Below are positions 19,404-27,677 of a stretch of 64,000 nt of DNA, one piece after another (positions within the stretch are counted from its first letter, which is position 1; every line of letters begins with the position of its first letter). Source of the DNA: Pseudomonas sp. PD9R (GTDB taxonomy: Bacteria; Pseudomonadota; Gammaproteobacteria; Pseudomonadales; Pseudomonadaceae); the NCBI RefSeq assembly GCF_019200975.1, contig NZ_JAHTMR010000002.1, positions 603,679-667,678 of the forward strand, written 5' to 3'. Below the pieces are notes generated by a model. The model was given only the letters and a program-made list of their open reading frames with translations, ran no database searches and was not told the DNA's origin. Position numbers and translations under genes: made by a program.

Positions 19404-19463
19404 GATTTTGCTTTGCTTTAACGTTGATCTGCTGCCTCTTTCCCAGAGGCCGTTTTTGCATGC

Positions 19464-19979
19464 TCACATCCGACGTTGCTTACGTCGCTTCCACTGCCGC
19501 GCCACCCACCACCGCCAATACATCATCACCAGGCAATAAGCCAACGCCCCCAGCACCAACCCCGTCACCACCGACCCCAGCAAAAACGGCTGCCACAACG
19601 TCGAGAGTTCACCGCTGATCCATTCCCAGGTCAGTTCATCCGGCAAATGGCGGGCAGGTACGTCCATCAACCAGGCACCCGTCTGATAGGTGCAGAAAAA
19701 CACGGCGGGCATGGTGATCGGATTGGTCAGCCAGACCAGACTGACCGCAATCGGCATGTTTCCACGCACGACAATGGCAAGAATGGCAGCCACCAGCATT
19801 TGCAGCGGAATCGGCAGGAACGCCGCGAACAGACCCACAGCCATGGCCCGCGCGACGGAATGGCGATTGAGGTGCCAGAGGTTCGGGTCATGCAGCAGGG
19901 TGCCAAGAAAGCGTAAGGATTTGTGTTCCCTGATGCTGGTCGGGTCTGGCATGTAGCGTTTGAATAAGCGCCGGGGCAT
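19464..19979 (-). CDS. DUF2062-family membrane protein
   Basis: 171 aa from the ATG at 19979 (MPRRLFKRYMPD); a longer frame exists but lacks a ribosome site. The DUF2062 signature HSVARAMAVGLFAAFLPIPLQM is followed by two or three further membrane helices (WLTNPITMPAVFFCTYQ) and a very basic tail (RQWKRRKQRRM). Role unknown; inner-membrane location. It is divergent from comEC. Confidence 0.85.
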   Translation of the reverse strand: MPRRLFKRYMPDPTSIREHKSLRFLGTLLHDPNLWHLNRHSVARAMAVGLFAAFLPIPLQMLVAAILAIVVRGNMPIAVSLVWLTNPITMPAVFFCTYQTGAWLMDVPARHLPDELTWEWISGELSTLWQPFLLGSVVTGLVLGALAYCLVMMYWRWWVARQWKRRKQRRM

Positions 19980-20115
19980 AAGGCTTCTCGGTCGGTTAAG
20001 GCGGCAAGTATGTCTGGATTCTATGAGGCGCCCATTCAGACTTTGTGACAATTAATAACGACGGCCGTGCGGCAGGCCGGCTATGCCTAGGGAGTGGACT
20101 CTCAAGGACGGGCTT

Positions 20116-22350
20116 ATGCGCACAGGGATGATGGCGCTGGCGTTGGGTCTGCTGGCCTTGCGTTTTTTACCGGCATTGCCGCCGGTCGGGTTGTTGCTGT
20201 TGTTGCCGGTCGTGGCTTTGATGCTGCTTCCATTCAAGACTTACCCATTGGCGTTTTTCCTGTTCGGTCTGAGCTGGGCCTGCGTGCAGGCGCAGTGGGC
20301 GCTGGATGATCGACTGTCGCCGGGCCTGGATGGCGAAACACGCTGGGTCGAAGGGCGGGTGGTGGGGTTGCCGCAGAGTAGCGAGGCGGTCGTGCGCTTC
20401 GAATTGGCGAATGCCCGGTCGCGACACGGCACGGTGCCGCAGCTCATGCGTCTGGCCTGGTACGACGGGCCGCCAGTCAACAGCGGCGAGCGCTGGCGGC
20501 TGGCGATCAAGTTGAAGCGTCCCGCCGGGCTGCTCAACCCGCATGCTTTCGATTATGACGCCTGGCTTCTGGCACAACGTATCGGTGCGACCGGGACGGT
20601 CAAGACGGGCGAAAGACTCGCCGAAGCTCGATGGGCCTGGCGCGATGGTATTCGCCAGAGGTTGCAGACTGTGGATGCCCAGGGCCGGGCGGGGGCGCTG
20701 GCGGCGTTGGTGCTGGGGGATGGCGCCGGCCTCAGTCGTGAAGACTGGCAGGTGCTGCAAGACACCGGCACTGTGCATCTATTGGTGATTTCCGGCCAAC
20801 ACATCGGTTTGTTGGCGGGGCTGGTGTATCTGCTGGTCGCCGGGCTCGCGCGTTATGGCCTGTGGCCAAGCCGTCTGCCATGGCTGCCCTGGGCTTGCGG
20901 TCTGGCATTTATGGCTGCCCTCGGTTACGGGTTGCTGGCCGGTTTCGAAGTACCGGTGCGCCGAGCCTGTCTGATGATCGGCCTGGTGTTGTTATGGCGT
21001 TTGCGTTTTCGTCACTTGGGCGCGTGGTGGCCACTGTTGCTGGCGCTCAATGGCGTTTTGCTGCTCGATCCGCTGGCGAGTCTGCAACCGGGGTTCTGGT
21101 TGTCCTTCGCGGCGGTGGCGGTACTTATCTTCACTTTCGGCGGTCGCTTGGGACCTTGGCGATGGTGGCAAACCTGGACCCGTGCCCAGTGGCTGATCGC
21201 GATTGGCCTGTGCCCGATGTTGCTGGTGTTGGGGCTGCCGATCAGTATTAGCGGGCCATTGGTCAACTTGCTGGCGGTGCCCTGGATCAGCCTGGTTGTG
21301 TTGCCACCAGCGTTGGTTGGGACGCTGTTGCTGGCGGTGCCCTATGTGGGCGAGGGGTTGCTGTGGCTGGCAGGCGGTTTGATCGATGGCTTGTTCAGGG
21401 GATTGGCGTTGATCGCTGGTCAGGTTCCCGCCTGGGTGCCCATAGCCATCCCGTTGTGGGTTTGGGCTTTCGGCATGGTCGGGGCTTTTCTACTATTACT
21501 GCCGCGCGGGGTGCCGATGCGGTCGCTGGGATGGCCGATGCTGCTGTTGCTGGTTTTTCCACCGCGGCCATTGCTGCCGGAAGGCATCGCCGATATCTGG
21601 CAACTGGATGTCGGCCAGGGCTTGGCTGTTCTGGTTCGCACTCGCGAGCACACACTGCTGTATGACACGGGGCCCCGTTTTGGTGATTTCGATTTGGGTG
21701 AACGGGTAGTGTTGCCGACGTTGCGCAAGCTGGGGGTGAAACATCTCGACCTGATGCTGATCAGTCACGCCGATGCCGACCATGCCGGTGGTGCTCGGGC
21801 CGTAGCCAATGGACTTGCCGTGAATAGAGTCGTCAGTGGCGATCCACTGGCCCTGCCTACCGAATTGCAGGCCGAGGCCTGCGAGAGCGGCCGGCAATGG
21901 ACGTGGGACGGCGTTACGTTCCAGCTCTGGCAATGGCCATTGGCCGGGGATAGCAATCAGAAGTCCTGCGTTCTGCAGATCGAAGCCAATGGCGAGCGCT
22001 TGCTATTGACCGGAGACATCGACACCACGACCGAGCGCGTCCTGCTCGACAGTCCGCTGGCCGTGCCCACCGACTGGTTGCAGGCACCGCACCATGGCAG
22101 TCGCAGCTCATCTTCCATGGCGTTGCTTAACGGTTTGCAGCCCAAAGCGGTGCTGATCTCCCGTGGCCAGGGCAATTCCTTCGGCCACCCGCACCCGACC
22201 GTCATGGCGCGCTACCGAAAACTCGGTATGGCGATCTACGACAGTGCGGAGCAGGGTGCCATTCATCTGCAACTGGGGCGCTTCGAAGCGGCGCGCTCGA
22301 TGCGTCTGGAACGGCGTTTCTGGCGCGATTTGCCACCCGTAAATAAATAG
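20116..22350 (+). CDS. comEC: DNA internalization channel protein ComEC/Rec2
   Basis: 744 aa from the ATG at 20116 (GGACGG ribosome site). Several N-terminal membrane helices and a DUF4131-type domain precede the competence domain (about residues 215-490, GAGLSREDWQVLQDTGTVHL and ISGQHIGLLAG). The C-terminal metallo-beta-lactamase domain (about 510-735) holds HADADHAGG and LLTGDID. It forms the inner-membrane channel for single-stranded DNA uptake. It is first in a run with the ExbB/ExbD and LpxK genes, as in other pseudomonads. Confidence 0.95.
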   Translation: MRTGMMALALGLLALRFLPALPPVGLLLLLPVVALMLLPFKTYPLAFFLFGLSWACVQAQWALDDRLSPGLDGETRWVEGRVVGLPQSSEAVVRFELANARSRHGTVPQLMRLAWYDGPPVNSGERWRLAIKLKRPAGLLNPHAFDYDAWLLAQRIGATGTVKTGERLAEARWAWRDGIRQRLQTVDAQGRAGALAALVLGDGAGLSREDWQVLQDTGTVHLLVISGQHIGLLAGLVYLLVAGLARYGLWPSRLPWLPWACGLAFMAALGYGLLAGFEVPVRRACLMIGLVLLWRLRFRHLGAWWPLLLALNGVLLLDPLASLQPGFWLSFAAVAVLIFTFGGRLGPWRWWQTWTRAQWLIAIGLCPMLLVLGLPISISGPLVNLLAVPWISLVVLPPALVGTLLLAVPYVGEGLLWLAGGLIDGLFRGLALIAGQVPAWVPIAIPLWVWAFGMVGAFLLLLPRGVPMRSLGWPMLLLLVFPPRPLLPEGIADIWQLDVGQGLAVLVRTREHTLLYDTGPRFGDFDLGERVVLPTLRKLGVKHLDLMLISHADADHAGGARAVANGLAVNRVVSGDPLALPTELQAEACESGRQWTWDGVTFQLWQWPLAGDSNQKSCVLQIEANGERLLLTGDIDTTTERVLLDSPLAVPTDWLQAPHHGSRSSSSMALLNGLQPKAVLISRGQGNSFGHPHPTVMARYRKLGMAIYDSAEQGAIHLQLGRFEAARSMRLERRFWRDLPPVNK

Positions 22351-22448
22351 CCAGGAGTTATTACAGACCGACCGGATGCGACATCACGGTCTTCGGTGCG
22401 CTCACCCCCTATGTTAGAGTGGCGCACTTTTTCGAGGGGACTGTCACT

Positions 22449-23084
22449 GTGTGGGAATTGGTTAAATCCGGCGGCTGGATGATGATTCCAATCATCCTGA
22501 GTTCCATCGTGGCGATGGCAATCGTTGCCGAGCGTCTCTGGACCCTGCGGGCCAGCCGCGTGACCCCGGAGCATTTGCTCGGGCAGGTCTGGGTCTGGAT
22601 CAAGGACAAACAGCTCAATAAAGAAAAGCTCAAGGAACTGCGCGCCAACTCACCGTTGGGTGAGATCCTGGCGGCTGGCCTGGCCAACTCCAAACATGGT
22701 CGCGAGATCATGAAAGAGTGCATCGAAGAGGCTGCTGCACGGGTCATCCATGAGCTGGAGCGCTACATCAATGCGTTGGGCACCATCGCCGCCATGGCGC
22801 CATTGCTGGGCTTGCTGGGCACCGTGCTGGGCATGATCGATATCTTCAGTTCGTTCATGAGCACCGGCATGACCACCAATGCCGCAGTGCTGGCCGGTGG
22901 TATTTCCAAAGCCTTGATTACCACGGCTTCGGGCCTCATCGTTGGTATCCCGTCGGTGTTCTTCCACCGGTTTCTGCAACGGCGCATTGATGAACTCGTC
23001 GTGGGCATGGAACAGGAAGCCATCAAGCTGGTTGAAGTGGTGCAGGGCGACCGTGACGTAGATTTGGCTGAGGGCAAAGCGTGA
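22449..23084 (+). CDS. MotA/TolQ/ExbB-family proton channel subunit
   Basis: 211 aa from a GTG at 22449 (VWELVKSGGWMMIPII). Three membrane helices: about 10-30, then a long pair around 115-185 with the channel motif LGLLGTVLGMIDIF and ITTASGLIVGIPSVFFH. Works with an ExbD/TolR-type partner to convert proton motive force into mechanical energy at the envelope. The partner gene overlaps its stop codon. Because it sits beside lpxK rather than tonB or tolA, its client is unknown. Confidence 0.93.
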   Translation: MWELVKSGGWMMIPIILSSIVAMAIVAERLWTLRASRVTPEHLLGQVWVWIKDKQLNKEKLKELRANSPLGEILAAGLANSKHGREIMKECIEEAAARVIHELERYINALGTIAAMAPLLGLLGTVLGMIDIFSSFMSTGMTTNAAVLAGGISKALITTASGLIVGIPSVFFHRFLQRRIDELVVGMEQEAIKLVEVVQGDRDVDLAEGKA

Positions 23085-23506
23085 AATTCCGTCGCAAGCA
23101 ACGGGAGAACGTGGACATCAACCTGGTGTCGCTGATCGACGTGGTGTTTGTCCTGCTGCTGTTTTTCGTCGTGACCACCACCTTTACCCGTGAAACCCAA
23201 CTGCGTGTCGATCTGCCGGAAGCCGTCAGCGGCGCTTCCGCTGACGACCAGGTCAAAACGCTGGACATTGCCATCAGTGCTGACGGCGTGTTCTCGGTGA
23301 ACAATCAGATTTTGCCCAAAAGCGATCTGGCGACGCTGATGGAAGCGCTGCAGAAAGAATCCAATGGCGACACCAACAAGCCGCTGTCCATCAGCGCTGA
23401 TGGTAAAACCCAGCATCAATCGGTGATTACCGCCATGGACGCGGCTGGCAAGCTCGGCTTCAGCCATTTGCGCATGACCACAATCGAGGCGGCGCCCGCG
23501 CCCTGA
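23081..23506 (+). CDS. ExbD/TolR-family proton channel subunit
   Basis: 141 aa, GTG start overlapping the ExbB-like stop. One N-terminal membrane helix (about 17-37) with the essential Asp in [17 protein letters not shown], then a periplasmic domain containing [10 protein letters not shown] and [11 protein letters not shown]. The partner of the preceding gene. Its stop TGA shares a base with the ATG of lpxK, so translation is coupled. Confidence 0.93.
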   Translation: MKFRRKQRENVDINLVSLIDVVFVLLLFFVVTTTFTRETQLRVDLPEAVSGASADDQVKTLDIAISADGVFSVNNQILPKSDLATLMEALQKESNGDTNKPLSISADGKTQHQSVITAMDAAGKLGFSHLRMTTIEAAPAP

Positions 23507-24516
23507 TGGCCATGTCCGATCGTCTGCTCTCCGCCTGGTACCGAGGTCATCCGGCCCTGAAGCTGTTGCAGCCGCTGGAATGGTTGTATCGACGCGTGGT
23601 CAACAACAAGCGCAAGCGCTTTTTGGCGGGCGAGGGTGAGATTTATCAACCGCCCGTGCCGCTGATCGTAGTCGGCAACATCACTGTCGGCGGTACTGGC
23701 AAGACGCCGCTGATTCTGTGGATGATCCAGCATTGCCAGCGCAGCGGTTTGCGGGTCGGTGTGGTCAGTCGCGGCTACGGTGCCAAACCGGCGCAATGGC
23801 CGTGGCGGGTCGAGGCGGATCAGAGTGCAGACATTGCCGGCGACGAACCGCTGTTGATTGTCCAGCGCACCGGCGTGCCGTTGATGATCGACCCGGACCG
23901 CAGCAGCGCCGTCAAAGCGTTGCTGGCGAGTGAGCCGCTGGACCTGATTCTGTCCGACGATGGCATGCAGCATTACCGGCTGGCCCGGGACCTGGAACTG
24001 GTGTTGATCGACGCCGCCCGTGGCCTGGGCAACCAGCGCTGCCTGCCGGCCGGACCGTTGCGCGAACCGGTCGAGCGCCTGCAAAGCGTTGACGCGGTGC
24101 TCTACAACGGCGCCACGGCTGACCGCGACGGTGGTTTTGCCTTCCAGTTGCAACCTACAGAACTGATCAATCTACGCAGTGGCGAACGCTGTCCTCTTGA
24201 CCATTTCCCAGCCGGTCAGGCGCTGCACGCGGTGGCCGGGATCGGCAATCCGCAACGTTTCTTCAAGACCCTCGAAACGCTACACTGGCAACCGATCCCG
24301 CATGCGTTCGCCGACCACGCCGAATACAGCGTGCAGGCCTTGAATTTCACGCCGTCATTGCCGTTGGTGATGACCGAAAAGGACGCGGTGAAGTGCCGCG
24401 CCTTTGCCGCCGCCGATTGGTGGTACCTGGCGGTCGATGCAGTGCCGTCGCCGGCCTTTGTGGCCTGGTTCGATACACAGCTGATGCGCTTGTTGCCGGC
24501 TCGACTTTTGCCTTAA
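23506..24516 (+). CDS. lpxK: Tetraacyldisaccharide 4'-kinase
   Basis: 336 aa. Phosphorylates the 4' position of the lipid A disaccharide precursor at the inner membrane. The P-loop [12 protein letters not shown] (about residues 57-68) and the DDGMQH motif are present; the N-terminus has a hydrophobic membrane-association segment. An alternative ATG two codons in is possible. Part of the tight run to murB. Confidence 0.96.
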   Translation: MAMSDRLLSAWYRGHPALKLLQPLEWLYRRVVNNKRKRFLAGEGEIYQPPVPLIVVGNITVGGTGKTPLILWMIQHCQRSGLRVGVVSRGYGAKPAQWPWRVEADQSADIAGDEPLLIVQRTGVPLMIDPDRSSAVKALLASEPLDLILSDDGMQHYRLARDLELVLIDAARGLGNQRCLPAGPLREPVERLQSVDAVLYNGATADRDGGFAFQLQPTELINLRSGERCPLDHFPAGQALHAVAGIGNPQRFFKTLETLHWQPIPHAFADHAEYSVQALNFTPSLPLVMTEKDAVKCRAFAAADWWYLAVDAVPSPAFVAWFDTQLMRLLPARLLP

Positions 24517-24539
24517 ACCGTTTTATCCAGGGAATGCTC

Positions 24540-24725
24540 ATGGACACCAAATTGCTCGACATCCTCGCTTGCCCGGTCTGCAAAGGCCCACTCAAGCTCA
24601 GCGCCGACAAGACCGAGCTGATCAGCAAGGGCGCAGGGCTCGCGTACCCGATTCGCGACGGCATTCCGGTGATGCTCGAAACCGAAGCCCGCACCTTGAC
24701 CACCGACGAGCGTCTGGATAAATGA
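24540..24725 (+). CDS. Trm112-family zinc-ribbon protein (YcaR-like)
   Basis: 61 aa from the ATG at 24540 ([18 protein letters not shown]). Only the CPVC half of the zinc ribbon is present, which is normal for this bacterial branch. Small accessory protein of unresolved role that is regularly found between lpxK and kdsB. It overlaps kdsB by four bases. Confidence 0.93.
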   Translation: MDTKLLDILACPVCKGPLKLSADKTELISKGAGLAYPIRDGIPVMLETEARTLTTDERLDK

Positions 24726-25486
24726 CCACAGCCTTTACCGTTGTCATTCCATCGCGTTATGCCTCCACCCGTTTGCCGGGCAAGCCGTTGCTGTTGATCG
24801 CGGGCAAGCCGATGATCCAGCACGTTTGGGAGCAGGCGAGCAAAAGCAGCGCCCAGCGCGTGGTGGTTGCCACTGACGATGCGCGTATCGTCGAGGCTTG
24901 CCAGGCTTTTGGTGCCGAAGTGGTGCTGACCCGCGAGGATCACAATTCCGGCACTGATCGCCTGGCGGAGGTCGCGACGAAACTGGGCCTGGCGCCCGAT
25001 GCTATCGTGGTCAATGTCCAGGGTGACGAGCCGTTGATCCCGCCGAGCGTGATCGATCAGGTCGCCGCCAACCTGGCCGCCCACGCCGAAGCGCGCATGG
25101 CCACTCTGGCCGAGCCGATCGAAGACGTCGAAACCCTGTTCAATCCCAACGTGGTCAAGGTCGTCAGCGACCTCAATGGCCTGGCGCTGACGTTCAGTCG
25201 TGCCACGCTGCCATGGGCGCGAGATACGTTCGCCAAAAGCCGCGAGCAATTGCCGGAAGGCGTGCCGTATCGTCGGCACATCGGCATCTACGCCTACCGC
25301 GCCGGTTTCCTGCATGACTTCGTCAGCTGGGGGCCGTGCTGGCTGGAAAATACCGAGTGCCTGGAACAATTGCGTGCACTGTGGCACGGCGTGCGGATTC
25401 ACGTTGCCGACGCGCTGATTGCGCCGCCGCCGGGCGTCGACACCGTTGAAGACCTTGAGCGCGTTCGTCGCCTGTTGGAGGCCTGA
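24722..25486 (+). CDS. kdsB: 3-deoxy-manno-octulosonate cytidylyltransferase
   Basis: 254 aa. Activates Kdo to CMP-Kdo for lipopolysaccharide core synthesis. Nucleotidyltransferase motifs [15 protein letters not shown] (about residues 8-22) and [10 protein letters not shown] (about 99-108), plus RHIGIYAYR, are all typical. ATGA overlap with the Trm112 gene upstream and a one-base overlap with the phosphatase gene downstream. Confidence 0.97.
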   Translation: MTTAFTVVIPSRYASTRLPGKPLLLIAGKPMIQHVWEQASKSSAQRVVVATDDARIVEACQAFGAEVVLTREDHNSGTDRLAEVATKLGLAPDAIVVNVQGDEPLIPPSVIDQVAANLAAHAEARMATLAEPIEDVETLFNPNVVKVVSDLNGLALTFSRATLPWARDTFAKSREQLPEGVPYRRHIGIYAYRAGFLHDFVSWGPCWLENTECLEQLRALWHGVRIHVADALIAPPPGVDTVEDLERVRRLLEA

Positions 25487-25950
25487 TGCGGGTTCTGTTT
25501 GTCTGCCTGGGCAACATCTGCCGTTCACCGACGGCCGAAGGCGTGTTGCGACATAAACTGCGCGAAGCGGGGCTGGCTGATCAAGTCGAAGTGGCCTCCG
25601 CCGGCACCGGTGAATGGCACGTCGGCAATGCGCCAGACAAACGCAGTCAGGCGGCGGCAATGCAGCGTGGTTATGACTTGTCGGCCCAGCGAGCCCAGCA
25701 AGTGACCCGCGCCGATTTCGCCGCTTACGACCTGATCCTGGCGATGGACCACACCAACCTGCGCAACCTCAAGGCCATGCAGCCCGCCCGGGGTAAAGCC
25801 GAGCTGGACCTTTTTCTGCGTCGCTATCAGTCGGAAGTCGATGAAGTGCCGGACCCGTATCACGACAGCGATCAAGGCTTCGAGCGGGTGCTGGATTTGA
25901 TCGAGCGCGCCAGTGATCTGCTGGTGATCGAACTGAAGGGACGGTTATGA
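25486..25950 (+). CDS. Low-molecular-weight protein-tyrosine phosphatase
   Basis: 154 aa. The P-loop CLGNICRS (C7-R13) at the N-terminus and the acid loop DPYHDSDQGFE (about residues 123-133) define the family. Cytoplasmic; usually removes phosphate from tyrosine residues of bacterial kinases or protein-arginine. The location between kdsB and murB suggests a role in envelope or polysaccharide control, but that is inference. Distinct from the two ArsC-type proteins of the right-hand island. Confidence 0.94.
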   Translation: MRVLFVCLGNICRSPTAEGVLRHKLREAGLADQVEVASAGTGEWHVGNAPDKRSQAAAMQRGYDLSAQRAQQVTRADFAAYDLILAMDHTNLRNLKAMQPARGKAELDLFLRRYQSEVDEVPDPYHDSDQGFERVLDLIERASDLLVIELKGRL

Positions 25951-26966
25951 GTTTGCAGGTACGGCAACAGGTTTCGCTCAAACCGTACAACAGTTTTGGC
26001 GTGGATGTTCAGGCTCGTCTGTTTGCCGAGGCCCATAGCGACGCCGACGTACGTGAAGCGCTGGCGTATGCGCAGGAGCATGACGTGCCGTTGCTGGTGA
26101 TCGGCGGTGGCAGCAACTTGCTGCTGACAGCCGATATCCCGTCGCTGGTGCTGCGCATGGCCACTCGCGGTATCCGCGTGGTGAGTGACGACGGCAGTAA
26201 GGTCGTGATTGAAGCCGAAGCGGGCGAGCCATGGCATCCGTTTGTACAACACACATTGGTACATGGGTTGTCGGGACTGGAAAACCTCAGCCTGATTCCC
26301 GGCACCGTTGGCGCTGCGCCGATGCAGAACATTGGTGCCTACGGCGTCGAGATCAAGGATGTGTTCGCCGGCCTGACCGCCCTGGATCGTCACAGCGGTG
26401 AACTGCGCGACTTCAGCCTGGGGGAATGCAACTTCGCTTACCGCGACAGCCTGTTCAAGCAGGAGCCGGGACGCTGGTTGATCCTGCGCGTGCGTTTCAC
26501 CCTCGACCGCACTGCGCATCTGCATCTGGAATATGGCCCGGTGCGTCAGCGCCTGACCGAGCAAGGCATCGATCACCCGACGGCCACCGACGTCAGCCAG
26601 GCCATTTGCAGTATCCGCAATGAAAAGCTTCCGGACCCGGCGGTGCTTGGCAATGCCGGCAGTTTCTTCAAGAATCCGCTGGTGCCGGCGGCGCTGGTCG
26701 CGCAGCTCAAGGGCCAATACCCGGATCTGGTGGCCTACGCGCAACCCGACGGGCAGATGAAACTGGCCGCCGGTTGGTTGATCGAGCGGGCAGGGTGGAA
26801 GGGTTTCCGAGAGGCAGATGCGGGCGTGCATAAATTGCAGGCGCTGGTGTTGGTCAACTACGGCGGCGCGACCGGTTTGCAATTGCTTAACCTGGCGCAG
26901 CGCATCCAGAAAGATATTTCAGAGCGTTTCAAAGTCGAACTGGAAATGGAGCCCAACCGTTATTGA
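25947..26966 (+). CDS. murB: UDP-N-acetylenolpyruvoylglucosamine reductase
   Basis: 339 aa. FAD enzyme of peptidoglycan precursor synthesis. Type I MurB: N-terminal FAD domain with NSFGVDVQARLFAEA and LVIGGGSNLLL, then IPGTVGAAPMQNIGAYG and the catalytic Ser region NAGSFFKNPL. C-terminal Glu within ELEMEPNRY. Last gene of the run from comEC, followed by a strong terminator. Confidence 0.97.
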   Translation: MSLQVRQQVSLKPYNSFGVDVQARLFAEAHSDADVREALAYAQEHDVPLLVIGGGSNLLLTADIPSLVLRMATRGIRVVSDDGSKVVIEAEAGEPWHPFVQHTLVHGLSGLENLSLIPGTVGAAPMQNIGAYGVEIKDVFAGLTALDRHSGELRDFSLGECNFAYRDSLFKQEPGRWLILRVRFTLDRTAHLHLEYGPVRQRLTEQGIDHPTATDVSQAICSIRNEKLPDPAVLGNAGSFFKNPLVPAALVAQLKGQYPDLVAYAQPDGQMKLAAGWLIERAGWKGFREADAGVHKLQALVLVNYGGATGLQLLNLAQRIQKDISERFKVELEMEPNRY

Positions 26967-26989
26967 AGCTAAGCTTTCAAGTTGAATCC

Positions 26990-27027
26990 AAAGCCCTGCA
27001 CTGATGAAAAGTGCAGGGCTTTTTTGT
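26990..27027 (+). terminator. Rho-independent terminator after murB
   Basis: AAAGCCCTGCACT-GATGAAA-AGTGCAGGGCTTTTTTG: a 13-bp stem closing on a T-run, 24 bp after the murB stop. Confidence 0.95.
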
Positions 27028-27206
27028 TAACGCTGCGTTAACTTAGCGAGCTAACGATGCAATGCATTTGCTCCATCAAAGGCCCGGTGCAGACGTGTCC
27101 GTCCGCACAAGAGAGCCCATCAGCCTGAGTCGATCTGCGTTCAACGTTGCAAGATCCAGCGGCAGATTGCTCGACCCCATAACCGAAGAAATATGCGGGC
27201 GTGCCC

Positions 27207-27677
27207 ATGATTACCCTGAAGCTCAATGGTCAAGACCATCAACTCGACGTGACCGAGGATATGCCGCTGCTCTGGGCGATCCGCGACGTGGCGGGCTACA
27301 ACGGCACCAAGTTCGGCTGCGGCATGGGCCTGTGCGGTGCATGCACCATCCATATCGAAGGCGCCCCGGCGCGCAGCTGCATCACGCCAATCGGCTCGGT
27401 GGTCGGACAAAACGTGACCACTATCGACAACCTGCACGCCGATCCGATCGGCAAAGTCGTGCAACAAGCCTGGCTTGATACGGCCGTGGCGCAATGCGGT
27501 TTTTGCCAGGGTGGGCAAATTATGTCGGCAACCGCGCTGCTCAAAACCAATCCAAACCCGAGCGACGAACAGATTGAAGAGGCGATGGTCGGCAATATCT
27601 GTCGCTGTGGCACCTACAACCGCATCAAGACCGCCATCCGCCAGGCATCCACTCACCTGAAGGAGGCCAAGGCATGA
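27207..27677 (+). CDS. 2Fe-2S subunit of a molybdenum hydroxylase (isoquinoline 1-oxidoreductase alpha-like)
   Basis: 156 aa from the ATG at 27207 (a GTG two codons earlier is possible). N-terminal plant-type ferredoxin domain with GCGMGLCGACTIH (about residues 38-50), then a C-terminal helical [2Fe-2S] domain with CGFCQGGQIM and CRCGTY. Passes electrons from the Mo site of the large subunit. It overlaps the large-subunit gene by four bases. There is no FAD subunit, as in the Ior/aldehyde-oxidase type that donates electrons to a cytochrome. Confidence 0.92.
   Translation: MITLKLNGQDHQLDVTEDMPLLWAIRDVAGYNGTKFGCGMGLCGACTIHIEGAPARSCITPIGSVVGQNVTTIDNLHADPIGKVVQQAWLDTAVAQCGFCQGGQIMSATALLKTNPNPSDEQIEEAMVGNICRCGTYNRIKTAIRQASTHLKEAKA

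Noticed and set aside
24347..25660. 437-codon minus frame over the lpxK-kdsB region
   Set aside because: It runs across lpxK, the Trm112 gene, kdsB and the phosphatase gene, all well supported on the + strand.
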